A DNA stretch of 64,000 bases from assembly GCA_030388725.1 (NCBI GenBank), contig CP128857.1, positions 1,674,001 to 1,738,000 of the forward strand. The letters are read 5' to 3'. Origin of the DNA: Prodigiosinella aquatilis (GTDB taxonomy: Bacteria; Pseudomonadota; Gammaproteobacteria; Enterobacterales; Enterobacteriaceae). The notes under the pieces are model-generated. The model saw nothing but the letters and a program-made list of their open reading frames with translations. It had not been told where the DNA came from and did not search any database. The translations under genes were made by a program, and so were the position numbers. Below, piece after piece: positions 17,771-26,966 of this stretch (the first letter of the stretch is position 1; every line of letters begins with the position of its first letter).

Positions 17771-20206
17771 TTACAGGGTATGTTCGGTACGAGCGATAAT
17801 ATCGTCCTGAGTATCGGGGGAAAGTGCGGTGAAGAACGCGGAATAACCGGCAACGCGCACCACCAAATCCCGATGAAGCTGAGGATGTTTTTTGGCGTCG
17901 AGCAACGTCTCCCGAGAAACAATATTGTACTGAATATGCCAACCTTTATGGTCTTCAAAGAAGGTACGCAGTAGTGCCATCAGTTTCTGCCGGTCGTTGA
18001 TGTTATCCAGTGTGGCAGGGTTTAGCTTCTGATTGAGTAATACGCCCCCCAGAATTGAGCCGGTGGGTAATTTTCCTACCGAACTGATCACGGCGGTTGG
18101 CCCCAGATGGTCGGTACCGGACGCGGGGCTGGCACCTTCTGCCAGAGGGGTTCTTGCTTTACGTCCGTCAGGCGTTGCCATGGTGGCGGCACCGAAAGGG
18201 ACGTTCGCGGAAATGGAGGATGTTCCCGCGTAATAATTACCACCAATCGGACCTCGCCCATAACGTGGGTTATGGTAATGCTTTATTTCATCAATGTAGG
18301 TCTGATAAGCACGAACCAGCAACAGATCAACATCATCATCGTCGTTACCGTATTTGGGTGCTGTATTGAGCAGACGTTGGCGCAATTGTTCGTTGTTCAG
18401 GCCTTCAAAGTCGGTTGCCAGCGCTTTGGCCAATGCTTGCTGCTCGATAACACCTTGATCGAATACCAGTTTCTTGACTGAAGCCAGGCTATTACCCAAA
18501 TTGGCAATACCGACCTGCAAGCCAGATACCCAATCATATTTTGCGCCACCTTGTTTAATGCTCTTGGCCCGTTCAATACAATCATCAACCAGTGCGGAAC
18601 AGAGGATATCATGCGCATTTTCTTCCAGCATGGTATCCACCACATACTCGATCTCGATAGATTTTCTGGTGTAGTAGCGGATCTGAGCATCCCATGCATC
18701 CATGACTTCACTGAAATGAGCAAAGTTACCCTTGGATAAGGCCTTCTCTTGCGGCAGGAAAACCTGGCCGCTGGTCGCGTCGCGTCCACCCTCTAGCGCC
18801 GCCAACATGACACGTGCAAAGTTGATGAAACTCATCCCGGTACAACGATATCCCCATTTGCCGCCAACCGCCGTTTCAATACAACCGATCGCCGCATACT
18901 GGTAAGCATCTTGTGGTTCAATACCCAGCTTGATGAATTCGGGAATGACAATCTCATCATTGTTAAAGGCCGGCATCCCGAAGCCACAGCGGATGACCTG
19001 TATACAGGCGTCCAGAAAGTCATTACTCATGCCGGCATGGTAGCGAACGCTGAGATTGGGTTGAGTCGAGCGCAGACGACCACAGGATTCCAAAATTGCA
19101 TAAGAAAGCGGGTTCACCGCATCAACCGCGTTACCGTTGATCAGGTTCTGTCCACCAATCGTCACGTTTTGATACAGCGGATTCCCTGCTGACGCTTTAG
19201 AGTGGGAACCCGAGCGAATTTTGCTGACTTCCAGTAGTTTGAGCCAGCAGCTTTGCAGCATCTCAATCGCCTGCTCGCGACCCAGTGTCTGCTTGAGTTC
19301 TACATCACGGCGATACCACGGATAGAGATATTGGTCCATGCGGCCAAACGACACGGAGTGGCCATTCGATTCGATTTGCAGAATAAGCTGGATAAAGTAG
19401 CAAAGCTGCAACGCCTGCCAGAAGGTTTCCGGTGGTTTATGAGCAACCTGGTCGCAGTTTCCCGCGATGATCAGTAGCTCTTCCCGGCGGCTGGCACGAG
19501 GCTCTTTCTTTGCCATACCGCGCGCCAGATCAGCGTAACGTTCAATATGCTGGCTTACCGCCTGGAGTGTGATATCAATCGCTTTCAGAAATTGTGCTCC
19601 GTGCACATCTTCCAGCACGGTCAGATCGATACGGGAACGACGTTCGCTTACCGTGTCACGCAACCCATCCAGACCCTTTTCCAGCAGTAAGGCATAATCG
19701 ACGGCAAGATGGGCGTCACCGGAGGTCATGTTGCCTTCCGCTTTGATTATACCGGCCTCCAACAACGCTTTTTGTTCGGTGGTGAACATGCCGTAGCAGC
19801 GATCCTGAACGGTTTGCCCACGCCACCAGTGACAAATCAGATGCAATAGGTGTTTATTTTCATCGCTGACGGAAAAGCCAGCTCCCGGACGTTCGGACAG
19901 TTCATCAATTTCTTTTTCAATCCAACTGACGGTGTATTCCGGGAAAATAGGGGCCGCGCGAACTTCACTCGCCTGGTTGCCAACAATTAATTCATCATGT
20001 TGAATCCAGATAGTACGGTGAGTCAGGTGGTAGGCCAACGCCAATGCCCGGCGAACCGGAAGTGGCTTATCCATGTTGGATTGATAGACAGTGGTGTAGT
20101 GCTGTGCTCGCTCGGTACATACCGATGGTTTTACAATATGAACCAGTGCATCTTTATGCGCTTTAATGCGTTCACCGAGAATATCCAGTTTCAGGGTAGT
20201 CATCAT
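17771..20206 (-). CDS. Glycyl radical enzyme, PflF/YbiW type
   Basis: 811 residues. The C-terminus carries the glycyl radical site RVAGYS with glycine 787, and the active-site cysteine lies in AIGCIETAVGGKWGYR in the middle of the protein. E. coli PflF (YbiW) has about the same length and sits beside ybiY and fsaA, as here. The family also includes glycerol, propanediol and hydroxyproline dehydratases, and the lone cysteine (not the paired cysteines of true pyruvate formate-lyase) favours a dehydratase or C-O/C-N lyase reaction. The substrate is unproven. The radical is destroyed by oxygen, so activity is anaerobic. The gene begins one base after the activase gene ends, so the two are co-transcribed. 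Confidence 0.88.
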   Translation of the reverse strand: MMTTLKLDILGERIKAHKDALVHIVKPSVCTERAQHYTTVYQSNMDKPLPVRRALALAYHLTHRTIWIQHDELIVGNQASEVRAAPIFPEYTVSWIEKEIDELSERPGAGFSVSDENKHLLHLICHWWRGQTVQDRCYGMFTTEQKALLEAGIIKAEGNMTSGDAHLAVDYALLLEKGLDGLRDTVSERRSRIDLTVLEDVHGAQFLKAIDITLQAVSQHIERYADLARGMAKKEPRASRREELLIIAGNCDQVAHKPPETFWQALQLCYFIQLILQIESNGHSVSFGRMDQYLYPWYRRDVELKQTLGREQAIEMLQSCWLKLLEVSKIRSGSHSKASAGNPLYQNVTIGGQNLINGNAVDAVNPLSYAILESCGRLRSTQPNLSVRYHAGMSNDFLDACIQVIRCGFGMPAFNNDEIVIPEFIKLGIEPQDAYQYAAIGCIETAVGGKWGYRCTGMSFINFARVMLAALEGGRDATSGQVFLPQEKALSKGNFAHFSEVMDAWDAQIRYYTRKSIEIEYVVDTMLEENAHDILCSALVDDCIERAKSIKQGGAKYDWVSGLQVGIANLGNSLASVKKLVFDQGVIEQQALAKALATDFEGLNNEQLRQRLLNTAPKYGNDDDDVDLLLVRAYQTYIDEIKHYHNPRYGRGPIGGNYYAGTSSISANVPFGAATMATPDGRKARTPLAEGASPASGTDHLGPTAVISSVGKLPTGSILGGVLLNQKLNPATLDNINDRQKLMALLRTFFEDHKGWHIQYNIVSRETLLDAKKHPQLHRDLVVRVAGYSAFFTALSPDTQDDIIARTEHTL

Positions 20207-20207
20207 C

Positions 20208-21107
20208 TTATCCTCTTAGTGTGGCCGTCAGACCTTTTTGCTGAGCATATGATCTTGCGAAATCAAGCAGTTGTGGATCATCAAAGGGTTTCTGCGGGGC
20301 CAAATAGGGTTGATTGAGTAAAACGTATTTGTTCATCCCCAGGGTGTGGTAAGGCAGAAAATGGATGTCTTTTACATTCAGTTCATCTGCGGCGAAATTC
20401 GTAATCGCCCGGATTGATTTTTTGTCGGCATTAAAGCCAGGAATTAATGGAACCCGAATAATCATTTTCTGGTTGGCGGCGGCAACGCGACGCAAGTTGT
20501 CCAGCACGCGTTTGGCACTACCCCCGGTCCATGCTTTAAACACCGTCGCGTCCACATGTTTAAGATCTGCCAGGAACAGATCTATCCAGGGCAAGGCGGG
20601 TTCAATGTAATGCCAGGGCACATGCAAACAGGTCTCGACCGCAGTATGTATACCCTGCTCATGACTTTTTCGGAGTAGCGCTTCTGCCAGTTGTGGATTG
20701 ATGAACGGTTCACCACCGGACAGGGTAACGCCGCCCTGGCTGCGGGCGTAAAACGGTTTATCCCGCACTACTATCGCCATAATCTGCTCAACATCCATGT
20801 CTTCGCCACACAGCGTTAGGGCAAGTGTCGGACAGCAGTCTTGCAAAACGCGATAATGTTCCGGTCGGAGTTTCTGGCGTTCGATGACCAGGCCCTGTGC
20901 TGTTCTGGTAATCACATCCGGTGCAGCTTGATGGCACAGTTCACACCCTTCCAGGCATAATCTGGCATCGAATAACACATCCTGAGTTTGAGAATAGCTT
21001 TCCGGGTTTTGACACCATCGACATCTCAACGCACACCCTTTCAAAAAAACAACGGTACGGATGCCAGGGCCATCGTGTGTTGAATATCGCTGAATGTTGA
21101 AGATCAT
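20208..21107 (-). CDS. Glycyl radical enzyme activating enzyme (radical SAM, YbiY/PflE type)
   Basis: 299 residues. The radical SAM cluster motif CALRCRWC has cysteines at 25, 29 and 32, and GGVTLSGGEPFINP is the SAM-binding GGE region. An extra cysteine-rich insertion (CLEGCELC, then CCP and LCGE) matches the ferredoxin-like auxiliary cluster domain of dehydratase-type activases and distinguishes it from simple PflA. It generates the glycyl radical on the enzyme encoded immediately downstream. Its promoter region is shared with fsaA and contains the FNR-type site at 21167. Confidence 0.92.
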   Translation of the reverse strand: MIFNIQRYSTHDGPGIRTVVFLKGCALRCRWCQNPESYSQTQDVLFDARLCLEGCELCHQAAPDVITRTAQGLVIERQKLRPEHYRVLQDCCPTLALTLCGEDMDVEQIMAIVVRDKPFYARSQGGVTLSGGEPFINPQLAEALLRKSHEQGIHTAVETCLHVPWHYIEPALPWIDLFLADLKHVDATVFKAWTGGSAKRVLDNLRRVAAANQKMIIRVPLIPGFNADKKSIRAITNFAADELNVKDIHFLPYHTLGMNKYVLLNQPYLAPQKPFDDPQLLDFARSYAQQKGLTATLRG

Positions 21108-21166
21108 AAAATCAACCCACTGAATTCTTCATATGAAGATTTAATGTGTTTCGAAAGAAACCTATA

Positions 21167-21180
21167 TTGATTTCTATCAA
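21167..21180. promoter_or_regulatory. Perfect FNR-type binding site
   Basis: TTGATTTCTATCAA equals the FNR consensus TTGAT-N4-ATCAA with no mismatch. Its centre (21173.5) is 41.5 bases upstream of the start point predicted from the fsaA -10 hexamer at 21203, the standard class II activator position. It lies between fsaA and the divergent activase/glycyl radical enzyme operon, so FNR could activate either or both under anaerobiosis. Confidence 0.75.
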
Positions 21181-21202
21181 CAAAGAAACCGGTTCTAATC
21201 GC

Positions 21203-21208
21203 TATACT
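21203..21208 (+). promoter_or_regulatory. Predicted -10 element for fsaA
   Basis: TATACT matches the TATAAT consensus at five of six positions. It predicts a start near 21215, 35 bases before the fsaA ATG. There is no good -35 hexamer, as expected for an FNR-dependent class II promoter. Confidence 0.6.
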
Positions 21209-21249
21209 GGCAAAATATGAGAAATATCACACTTTGTGAGGAAACTACG

Positions 21250-21913
21250 ATGGAACTTTATCTCGATACTGCTGATGTGGCGGCAGTACAGCGTCTGGCA
21301 CGCGTATTCCCACTGGCCGGTGTCACAACCAATCCGAGTATTGTTGCACATGCCGGGAAGCCGATTGATGTCCTGCTACCTGAGTTAAAAGAGGCGTTGG
21401 GGGGGAAAAGGCCGTCTGTTTGCCCAGGTGTTGGCCACGACGGCGGAAGGGATGGTCAATCATGCTCGGCAATTACGTTGCATCATTGACGATGTCGTTA
21501 TCAAAGTCCCGGTGACAAGAGAAGGACTGGCAGCAATTAAGATTTTGAAATCAGAAGATATTCCAACTTTGGGGACCGCCGTATATGGCGCCGGTCAGGG
21601 GCTCTTGTCTGCACTGGCGGGGGCGGAGTATGTCGCTCCTTATGTCAATCGTCTGGACGCACAAGGTGGCGATGGTATTCAGATGGTCAAAGATCTTCAG
21701 CAATTGCTTTCTTTACATGCGCCGGATTCCAGGATACTGGCTGCCAGTTTTAAAACGGCGCGTCAGGTGATGGCGTGTTTGCTGGCGGGCTGTCAATGTA
21801 TCACTTTGCCTCCTGACGTTGCGGAACAGTTCATTTCAATGCCAGCGGTAGAGGCCGCAGTTGAAAAATTTGAAAAAGACTGGCTAGGTGCTTTTGGAAC
21901 GTTAACGTTATGA
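21250..21913 (+). pseudogene. fsaA: Fructose-6-phosphate aldolase (transaldolase-like), frameshifted
   Basis: The start MELYLDTADVAAVQRL, after GAGG, matches E. coli FsaA, and the full sequence is very close to it in both frames. The frame is lost at 21406-21409: AAAA where AAA would keep the family sequence GGKGRLFAQV. The rest (LFAQVLATTAEGM, DDVVIKVPVT with the Schiff-base lysine, AVYGAGQGLLSALAGAEYVA) is intact in the next frame to 21913, about 220 residues in all. FsaA splits fructose-6-phosphate to dihydroxyacetone and glyceraldehyde-3-phosphate in vitro; its physiological role is unclear. Either a young pseudogene or a sequencing error. Confidence 0.9.
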
Positions 21914-22017
21914 ATTCTGAGAAAAAAAATGAGGTAGGTGAACGGTAAGGCAAGTTCCGTATATGTGTACAAAACCAATACACTTGCGATGTGAAATTTG
22001 AAAGATGACGAGTATTG

Positions 22018-22056
22018 AACCAAAGGGAAGGGTGCTCATCACTTTTCCCCTTGGTT
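22018..22056. terminator. Hairpin between convergent fsaA and tautomerase genes
   Basis: AACCAAAGGGAA and TTCCCCTTGGTT pair with one mismatch around a loop of about 15 bases, followed by TGTCT. Its position between two convergent genes suggests a shared terminator. Confidence 0.5.
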
Positions 22057-22081
22057 TGTCTCAATAAGAATACGAATGTGG

Positions 22082-22285
22082 TTACTGATTTGCCTTGCGG
22101 CGTTCGGTGACGGATATACCCCCGATCCCCCAGTTATCTGTCTCGACTTCGTCGATGACCACCACAGTGGTTTTAGGGTTTTTGTTCAGTATATCCACCA
22201 GCAGTTTAGTCGCGCCTTCTATTAGCTGGCGTTTTTGCTCGGCAGTGACGCCTTCATTGGTGATTTTGATATTAACGTAGGGCAT
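22082..22285 (-). CDS. 4-oxalocrotonate tautomerase-family protein
   Basis: 67 residues, the normal size for this family. After removal of the initiator methionine, proline becomes the N-terminal catalytic base (MPYVNIKITNEGVTAEQK). A conserved arginine follows near residue 39 in related enzymes, and here the hydrophobic core VVVIDEVETDNWGIGG matches. These proteins form hexamers and tautomerise 2-hydroxymuconate-like enols, but small homologues often have unknown physiological substrates. It is followed by the MFS gene on the same strand with a 162-base gap, so co-transcription is uncertain. Confidence 0.88.
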   Translation of the reverse strand: MPYVNIKITNEGVTAEQKRQLIEGATKLLVDILNKNPKTTVVVIDEVETDNWGIGGISVTERRKANQ

Positions 22286-22447
22286 GGTATCTCCGTAACC
22301 AGAGTAGTGATGGAATTGTGTGAAAATGAATGAGCACCTAATGTTGACAGTCGTTCAATGAGCCCAGCCATATGCTAAGATCTGGAGGAAAATTAGGATG
22401 ATAATGGGTATTCGCTGCTGACACTCATCGCCTTTTTTACATCAAAT

Positions 22448-23617
22448 TTAACGCTTGTCTTTATCAAGATGGAGCAGACTAATGCCGGCTGCCATAAACA
22501 GTGCCACGGCACCACAGACAGTGGCGGTCGCGACAGCATTGGATCTAGAGGACAGTGCACTGGTCAGCAAAGGGCCGATAACTTGCCCGATGCCGTAGGT
22601 TAGTGTCACTAATCCAATAAGATTGATATTCCTTGGTGTTTTGAGTCGTTTCGCCAGCGGCATAACCAGCGAGGTTGTTCCCATGAATGTTGCACCAAAA
22701 CCGATACAACCGAGGGTGAAAAGTAAGGTGGAGTGACTGAATAATGTCAGCAGTACGCAGATTCCCTGAATGGTCAGATTGATGCTGAGACTTTTAAGTA
22801 TTCCCCACCGGCCAGCAGCCCATAGCCACCCATAACAACCAGGAATGATAGATACACCCACAACCGACCAGAGGTGTTCTGATAGTAAAGGAACGATCAA
22901 TCCTTTTGCTATCAGCGGTAAATAGGTTGCCACAATGATATATCCGAATCCCGCCATTCCATAAAGCAGGGCAAGTTGCCACCATTCAATCGGTTGGCTT
23001 TCAACCGGACGTGTGACAGAAACGGTCAGAGGTACAGATTGACGCGGTGAAAGTAAAACCAGTAACAATAGTAAAATGGCTGACATCACGCTTGCACCCA
23101 GCCAAAGATTTTTGGCCGAGAGCCCATAATTCAATCCTGCAATCACATACTCGTTACCCAATAAGATGCCTGTACCAACACCTGCGAATAGTGACGCAAT
23201 GACAAAAGGGTGACGGGTATAGTGCAACACCGTCATCGAACCAAAGATCATCATGCCAGCACTCGCGACGCCAGCCAGGAAACGGATAGTGATAACCACA
23301 GTGGGATGCATAGTCATCGACATGGCTAAAATCAGTAGTCCAGTGGAGGTTGCCGCAATCAGAAGCTGGAAGCGTGAACGGGAGGTGTGGTGAAAAGCAT
23401 TAAAAGAAAAGAGCAAACTCCCAACCAGATAACCTGCGTAGTTAGCGCTGGCAATATAAGAGAGTTGGCTAAAGGTAAATCCACCTTCATGCAGCATTAC
23501 AGGTAACATCGGTGTGTAGAGAAAACGCCCGATCCCCATGCCCAAAGCTAACACAATCATTCCATATAACGCGGTTCCAAGCTGACGCTGATTAGCTGAC
23601 GTGCTATCTCTATGCAT
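22448..23617 (-). CDS. MFS transporter, YbfB/YjiJ family
   Basis: 389 residues with about twelve hydrophobic segments. The N-terminal GMIVLALGMGIGRFLYTPMLPVM is the signature stretch of the YbfB/YjiJ group of MFS proteins. Substrates of this group are unknown. The gene is divergent from the LysR regulator at 23737 with a 119-base AT-rich intergenic region, so that regulator is the likely controller. Confidence 0.88.
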   Translation of the reverse strand: MHRDSTSANQRQLGTALYGMIVLALGMGIGRFLYTPMLPVMLHEGGFTFSQLSYIASANYAGYLVGSLLFSFNAFHHTSRSRFQLLIAATSTGLLILAMSMTMHPTVVITIRFLAGVASAGMMIFGSMTVLHYTRHPFVIASLFAGVGTGILLGNEYVIAGLNYGLSAKNLWLGASVMSAILLLLLVLLSPRQSVPLTVSVTRPVESQPIEWWQLALLYGMAGFGYIIVATYLPLIAKGLIVPLLSEHLWSVVGVSIIPGCYGWLWAAGRWGILKSLSINLTIQGICVLLTLFSHSTLLFTLGCIGFGATFMGTTSLVMPLAKRLKTPRNINLIGLVTLTYGIGQVIGPLLTSALSSRSNAVATATVCGAVALFMAAGISLLHLDKDKR

Positions 23618-23736
23618 GTTTTAGCACTCACGATCCATGATCATTTTTAATCATTAATGGTTATCTTGCCTGTATAAATGATAAAAAAAAGTGAATATTA
23701 TTAAGTTGAACGTTTATTAAAAGTGATGATTGTTAA

Positions 23737-24621
23737 ATGAACAGTGTTTCTTTGAATTTGTTTAAGGCGGTGGCAGATACTGGGTCGGTGTCTGCGGCGG
23801 CTAAGCGTTTGCATTGCGTTTCTTCAAATGTCACTACTCGGCTTAAGCAATTGGAGGCGAGTCTGGATGTTTCACTCTTTATCAGGGAGAAGAATCGGCT
23901 CTATATCACTCCCGAAGGAGAGCATTTACTGACGTATGCCAACAAAATTCTGGGGCTTATCGAAGAGGCAGCATCGTCATTACGAGATAAAAAACCGGTG
24001 GGGCAATTACGCATTGGCGCGATGGAAACAACAGCCGCTACGCGTCTTCCATCATTGCTTTCTGCTTTTAGCCGCCTTATGCCGTTTGTTGAACTCAGCC
24101 TGAAAACGTCGCCAACGTTATTTTTGGTGAAACAAGTTTTGGAATCTGAGTTGGATATTGGCTTTGTTGCGGATAACGGAATGCTGAACCATGAACAATT
24201 GAATTCGGCAATATTATGCAGGGAAACACTCGTATTGGTGACCTCTGCTGATCATCCAAACGTGATGTCTGGCGCTGATTTACGCGTTCATAAACCGCTC
24301 GCTTTTCATCAAGGCTGTAACTACCGTTCCCGTTTAGTGCTTTGGCTGCAAGAGCAGGGTATAGATAATGCCGTGCCACAGGAATTTGGATCTTTTCAGG
24401 CTATTTTAGGGTGTGTCGCTGCAGGTATGGGCATTGCTATGCTGCCTGAAAATGTGGTTAAACAATATGAACAGAGTTTGGATATACGTTGCCATTCTAT
24501 TACCCCTGCGATTGGGGAAGTTGATACGTTGATGATTTGGCTGAAGAGCCGTGAGGCGAGCCTTGTCGTCAGACGTTTTAAAGACTTTGTTATGCAAGAT
24601 TGCCTATCAAAAATCAGTTGA
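23737..24621 (+). CDS. LysR-family transcriptional regulator
   Basis: 294 residues. The helix-turn-helix reads LNLFKAVADTGSVSAAAKRL and VSSNVTTRLKQLEASLDVSL. The effector domain starts near GQLRIGAMETTAATRLPS. Close in pattern to regulators such as YbhD/PtxR-type that lie next to and control MFS exporters. It is divergent from the MFS gene at 22448 and presumably controls it. Confidence 0.9.
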   Translation: MNSVSLNLFKAVADTGSVSAAAKRLHCVSSNVTTRLKQLEASLDVSLFIREKNRLYITPEGEHLLTYANKILGLIEEAASSLRDKKPVGQLRIGAMETTAATRLPSLLSAFSRLMPFVELSLKTSPTLFLVKQVLESELDIGFVADNGMLNHEQLNSAILCRETLVLVTSADHPNVMSGADLRVHKPLAFHQGCNYRSRLVLWLQEQGIDNAVPQEFGSFQAILGCVAAGMGIAMLPENVVKQYEQSLDIRCHSITPAIGEVDTLMIWLKSREASLVVRRFKDFVMQDCLSKIS

Positions 24622-24723
24622 GAATCGGCTGACATAAGTTCATCAGTCATTTAAAAATTTTGATGAATTATTAAAATATCTGTGCATTGGTTTTAGTGAG
24701 CAGGATCACACATTTATTGGAAC

Positions 24724-24762
24724 CACCCTCTTACGCTCCTTTCAAAAGGGCGCAAGAGGGTG
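24724..24762. repeat. Long inverted repeat upstream of the ExpR-like gene
   Basis: CACCCTCTT (24724-24732) is complementary to AAGAGGGTG (24754-24762), with a second paired block CCTTT/AAAGG inside. It lies in the 343-base gap between the LysR gene and the ExpR-like gene. It could end the LysR transcript; no U-tract follows. Confidence 0.5.
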
Positions 24763-24964
24763 AGGGGTCGGTTAAAATATATTAACTACAGTAGTATTCC
24801 CTGGCATTAGCCATAATAGAAAACAGAACAGCATTATTAGACGTGTCAGTATTATTCGAAGATTATAAAGGGAACGACAAAGGGATAGTAGTTAGACTTA
24901 AGTATAGTTTCACACTATGCTTTGAGCCTTATAGGGACATTGGCAATGTATTGGGGGGAATTAA

Positions 24965-25717
24965 ATGTCAGTGGTATTTTTTGATAGCGAAACTATAAGC
25001 AGCATAATGAAAAATTATTTTCATAAGGAATTAAATCATTATAATGATATAAAATATTCTTATATGATCGTGAATAAGAAAAATCTGACACAAACAGTGG
25101 TAATTTCCAATTATCCCGATGAATGGATTGAAATATATAAAGAAGGCAATTATCAACACATCGATCCCGTTGTTCTCACCGCTTTAAATAAAGTTTCTCC
25201 TTTTCTGTGGTTAGAGAAAAACATTCTTATTAATTCAAGTTTGAAACTATCAGAAATATTTAATCTTTCAAAAAGATATAATATTGTTAATGGATATACC
25301 TTTGTACTTCATGATCAAAATAATAATTTGGCGATGCTGTCTATTTTACTGAACAAGTTTAAAACTGGTGATATTGAAGAGATGATCGAAAATAATAAAG
25401 ATAAATTGCAAATGTTGCTTATTACAGCGCATGAGAAAATTACTTCTCTTTACCGTGATATGACCAAAAATAATAGTAATAAAGTGTCAAATGATAAAGA
25501 AATCTTTTCTCAACGAGAGAATGAAATCCTGTACTGGGCGAGTGTAGGTAAAACATATCAGGAAATTGCACTGATCCTGGGTATAAAAGTGAGTACCGTA
25601 AAGTTTCATATTGGTAATGCTGTGAAAAAAATCGGCGCTATAAATGCTAAACATGCGATTAGACTCGGTATTGAGTTGCAGCTTATCACGCCAATTCTTT
25701 CCACTTCTAGTGGATGA
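24965..25717 (+). CDS. LuxR-type quorum-sensing regulator, ExpR/CarR group
   Basis: 250 residues with an N-terminal autoinducer-binding domain (YSYMIVNKKN, YPDEWIEIYKEGNYQHIDPV with the conserved tryptophan, tyrosine and aspartate) and a C-terminal LuxR helix-turn-helix (FSQRENEILYWASVGKTYQE, then STVKFHIGNAVKKIGAINAK). The sequence is strikingly like Pectobacterium/Dickeya ExpR throughout. ExpR binds N-acyl-homoserine lactone and controls virulence and secondary metabolism. The start has a GGGGGG ribosome site six bases upstream. No luxI-type synthase lies next to it; the convergent neighbour is a ClpP paralogue, so this copy is a solo regulator within the window. Confidence 0.9.
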   Translation: MSVVFFDSETISSIMKNYFHKELNHYNDIKYSYMIVNKKNLTQTVVISNYPDEWIEIYKEGNYQHIDPVVLTALNKVSPFLWLEKNILINSSLKLSEIFNLSKRYNIVNGYTFVLHDQNNNLAMLSILLNKFKTGDIEEMIENNKDKLQMLLITAHEKITSLYRDMTKNNSNKVSNDKEIFSQRENEILYWASVGKTYQEIALILGIKVSTVKFHIGNAVKKIGAINAKHAIRLGIELQLITPILSTSSG

Positions 25718-25830
25718 TGCGAACACTTGATTCGCTGCACTCATGACGATGAGGCATGTGAGTGGGAGGATGATGTAGCTCAAAGCCATAAGGCCTTGAG
25801 CCAGGGATAAAATAAGCAAGAGTAGGGCGG

Positions 25831-26439
25831 TTAGTCCAGATTCAAATCTTCATAGCGAGTCAATACTTTACCCACAATCCCATAGTCCATTGCTTCTTGC
25901 GGTGTCATCCAGTAGTTACGATCCGTATCTTTTTTTACTTTCTCTACCGGTTGTCCTGTTGCATCAGCAATCAATTGGTTGACCCGGTTCAGCATCCTAA
26001 TGATCTCTTTGGCTTCAATTTCAATGTCACTGGCCGGGCCGCGGACGCCGCCAAGTGGCTGATGAATCATAAAACGGGTATTAGTGAGGGAGTAACGGTG
26101 TTCTTTTTTTGCTGCGAGGAAAATAGTAATCCCTGCGCTGGCAACCCAACCGGTACCGATAATATGTACCTCGGGTTTGATGAATTTGATCATATCATGA
26201 ATAGTATCTGCGGCCTCAACGTGTCCACCTTGACTATTGATGTATATTTTGATCGGATCGGCACTGATTCCTTGCAGTAACAGAAGCTGTGAAACCACTT
26301 TTTCTGTCAGCTTCTGATCGATTTCACCTGAAATAATGATAGAGCGGGACTCTAACATTTTTTGCTGAATAAGCGATGAAGCATTGCTCTGCTCAGTTTC
26401 CTTTTTTTCGTCGTCATCTTTCTGAATCGGTAACAACAT
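25831..26439 (-). CDS. ClpP-family serine protease paralogue
   Basis: 202 residues from the ATG at 26439, chosen because AAAGGAG lies about ten bases upstream; the frame stays open to 26517. The ClpP triad is complete: Ser101 in GWVASAGITI, His126 in RFMIHQPLGG and Asp171 in KKDTDRNYW. The substrate-groove glycines INSQGGHVEA are also present. It differs from housekeeping ClpP by an acidic N-terminus (KDDDEKKETEQ) without the usual propeptide and by GTGWVASAG for the normal GQAASMGA. This is the second, stand-alone ClpP form known in enterobacteria; no ClpX lies beside it, so its unfoldase partner is unknown. Confidence 0.88.
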   Translation of the reverse strand: MLLPIQKDDDEKKETEQSNASSLIQQKMLESRSIIISGEIDQKLTEKVVSQLLLLQGISADPIKIYINSQGGHVEAADTIHDMIKFIKPEVHIIGTGWVASAGITIFLAAKKEHRYSLTNTRFMIHQPLGGVRGPASDIEIEAKEIIRMLNRVNQLIADATGQPVEKVKKDTDRNYWMTPQEAMDYGIVGKVLTRYEDLNLD

Positions 26440-26680
26440 TGACAGGCTCTCCTTTACTCGAGCTATAAAGTTCAACGCCAGTATAGCGCTCATTGCCCGG
26501 TAAAAATATCGCCCCATGGCGGTAGCGCCAGCGCGGGGATGATCTCATTGCTATCGGGCAGGCTCCGGAGAAAGATATCCCTTCATTCTGCCGATTAATA
26601 TTCAACAGGCAGGCTATTTCTTTGCTGGATAATATTTTGACTGTGGTCCAAGCAATGCCTCGGAAAATATCCCGGAACCG

Positions 26681-26850
26681 TTAATCACCCAGCCGGTTCT
26701 GATCGTCATCCAGTTCAGACAGTATATGAGTGCAACGTTCGTATGCCTGACCGTCCAGCGACGGCCTCACATGACGAGTGATGTGCTCCAGTAGGCGACA
26801 TTCAGGATGATTTTCTAGCGCTTTGGTGGCGCGATGCTCTCTATTGTTAA
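26681..26850 (-). pseudogene. C-terminal coding remnant, unidentified
   Basis: On the minus strand a frame without start codon reads ATKALENHPECRLLEHITRH, continuing VRPSLDGQAYERCTHILSEL and ending at TAA (26681-26683). Codon usage looks genuinely coding, and a length of about 50 residues suggests the tail of a lost gene, perhaps a small regulator. No family is recognised. The stretch 26520-26966 is otherwise without a gene. Confidence 0.4.
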
Positions 26851-26966
26851 TAATAATGGAATTATTATATTAAATTAGCCCCCTTTATCTCTCTGAGATA
26901 AACACTAGTATACATATCGAACATAGTCGGCACTGATAGTGCCCCAACAAAATATCGGGAGAAACA

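Noticed and set aside
26414..26605. 63-codon frame overlapping the ClpP start
   Set aside because: It runs antisense-independent but overlaps the ClpP ribosome site and upstream region in another frame; arginine/serine-rich composition looks like noise.
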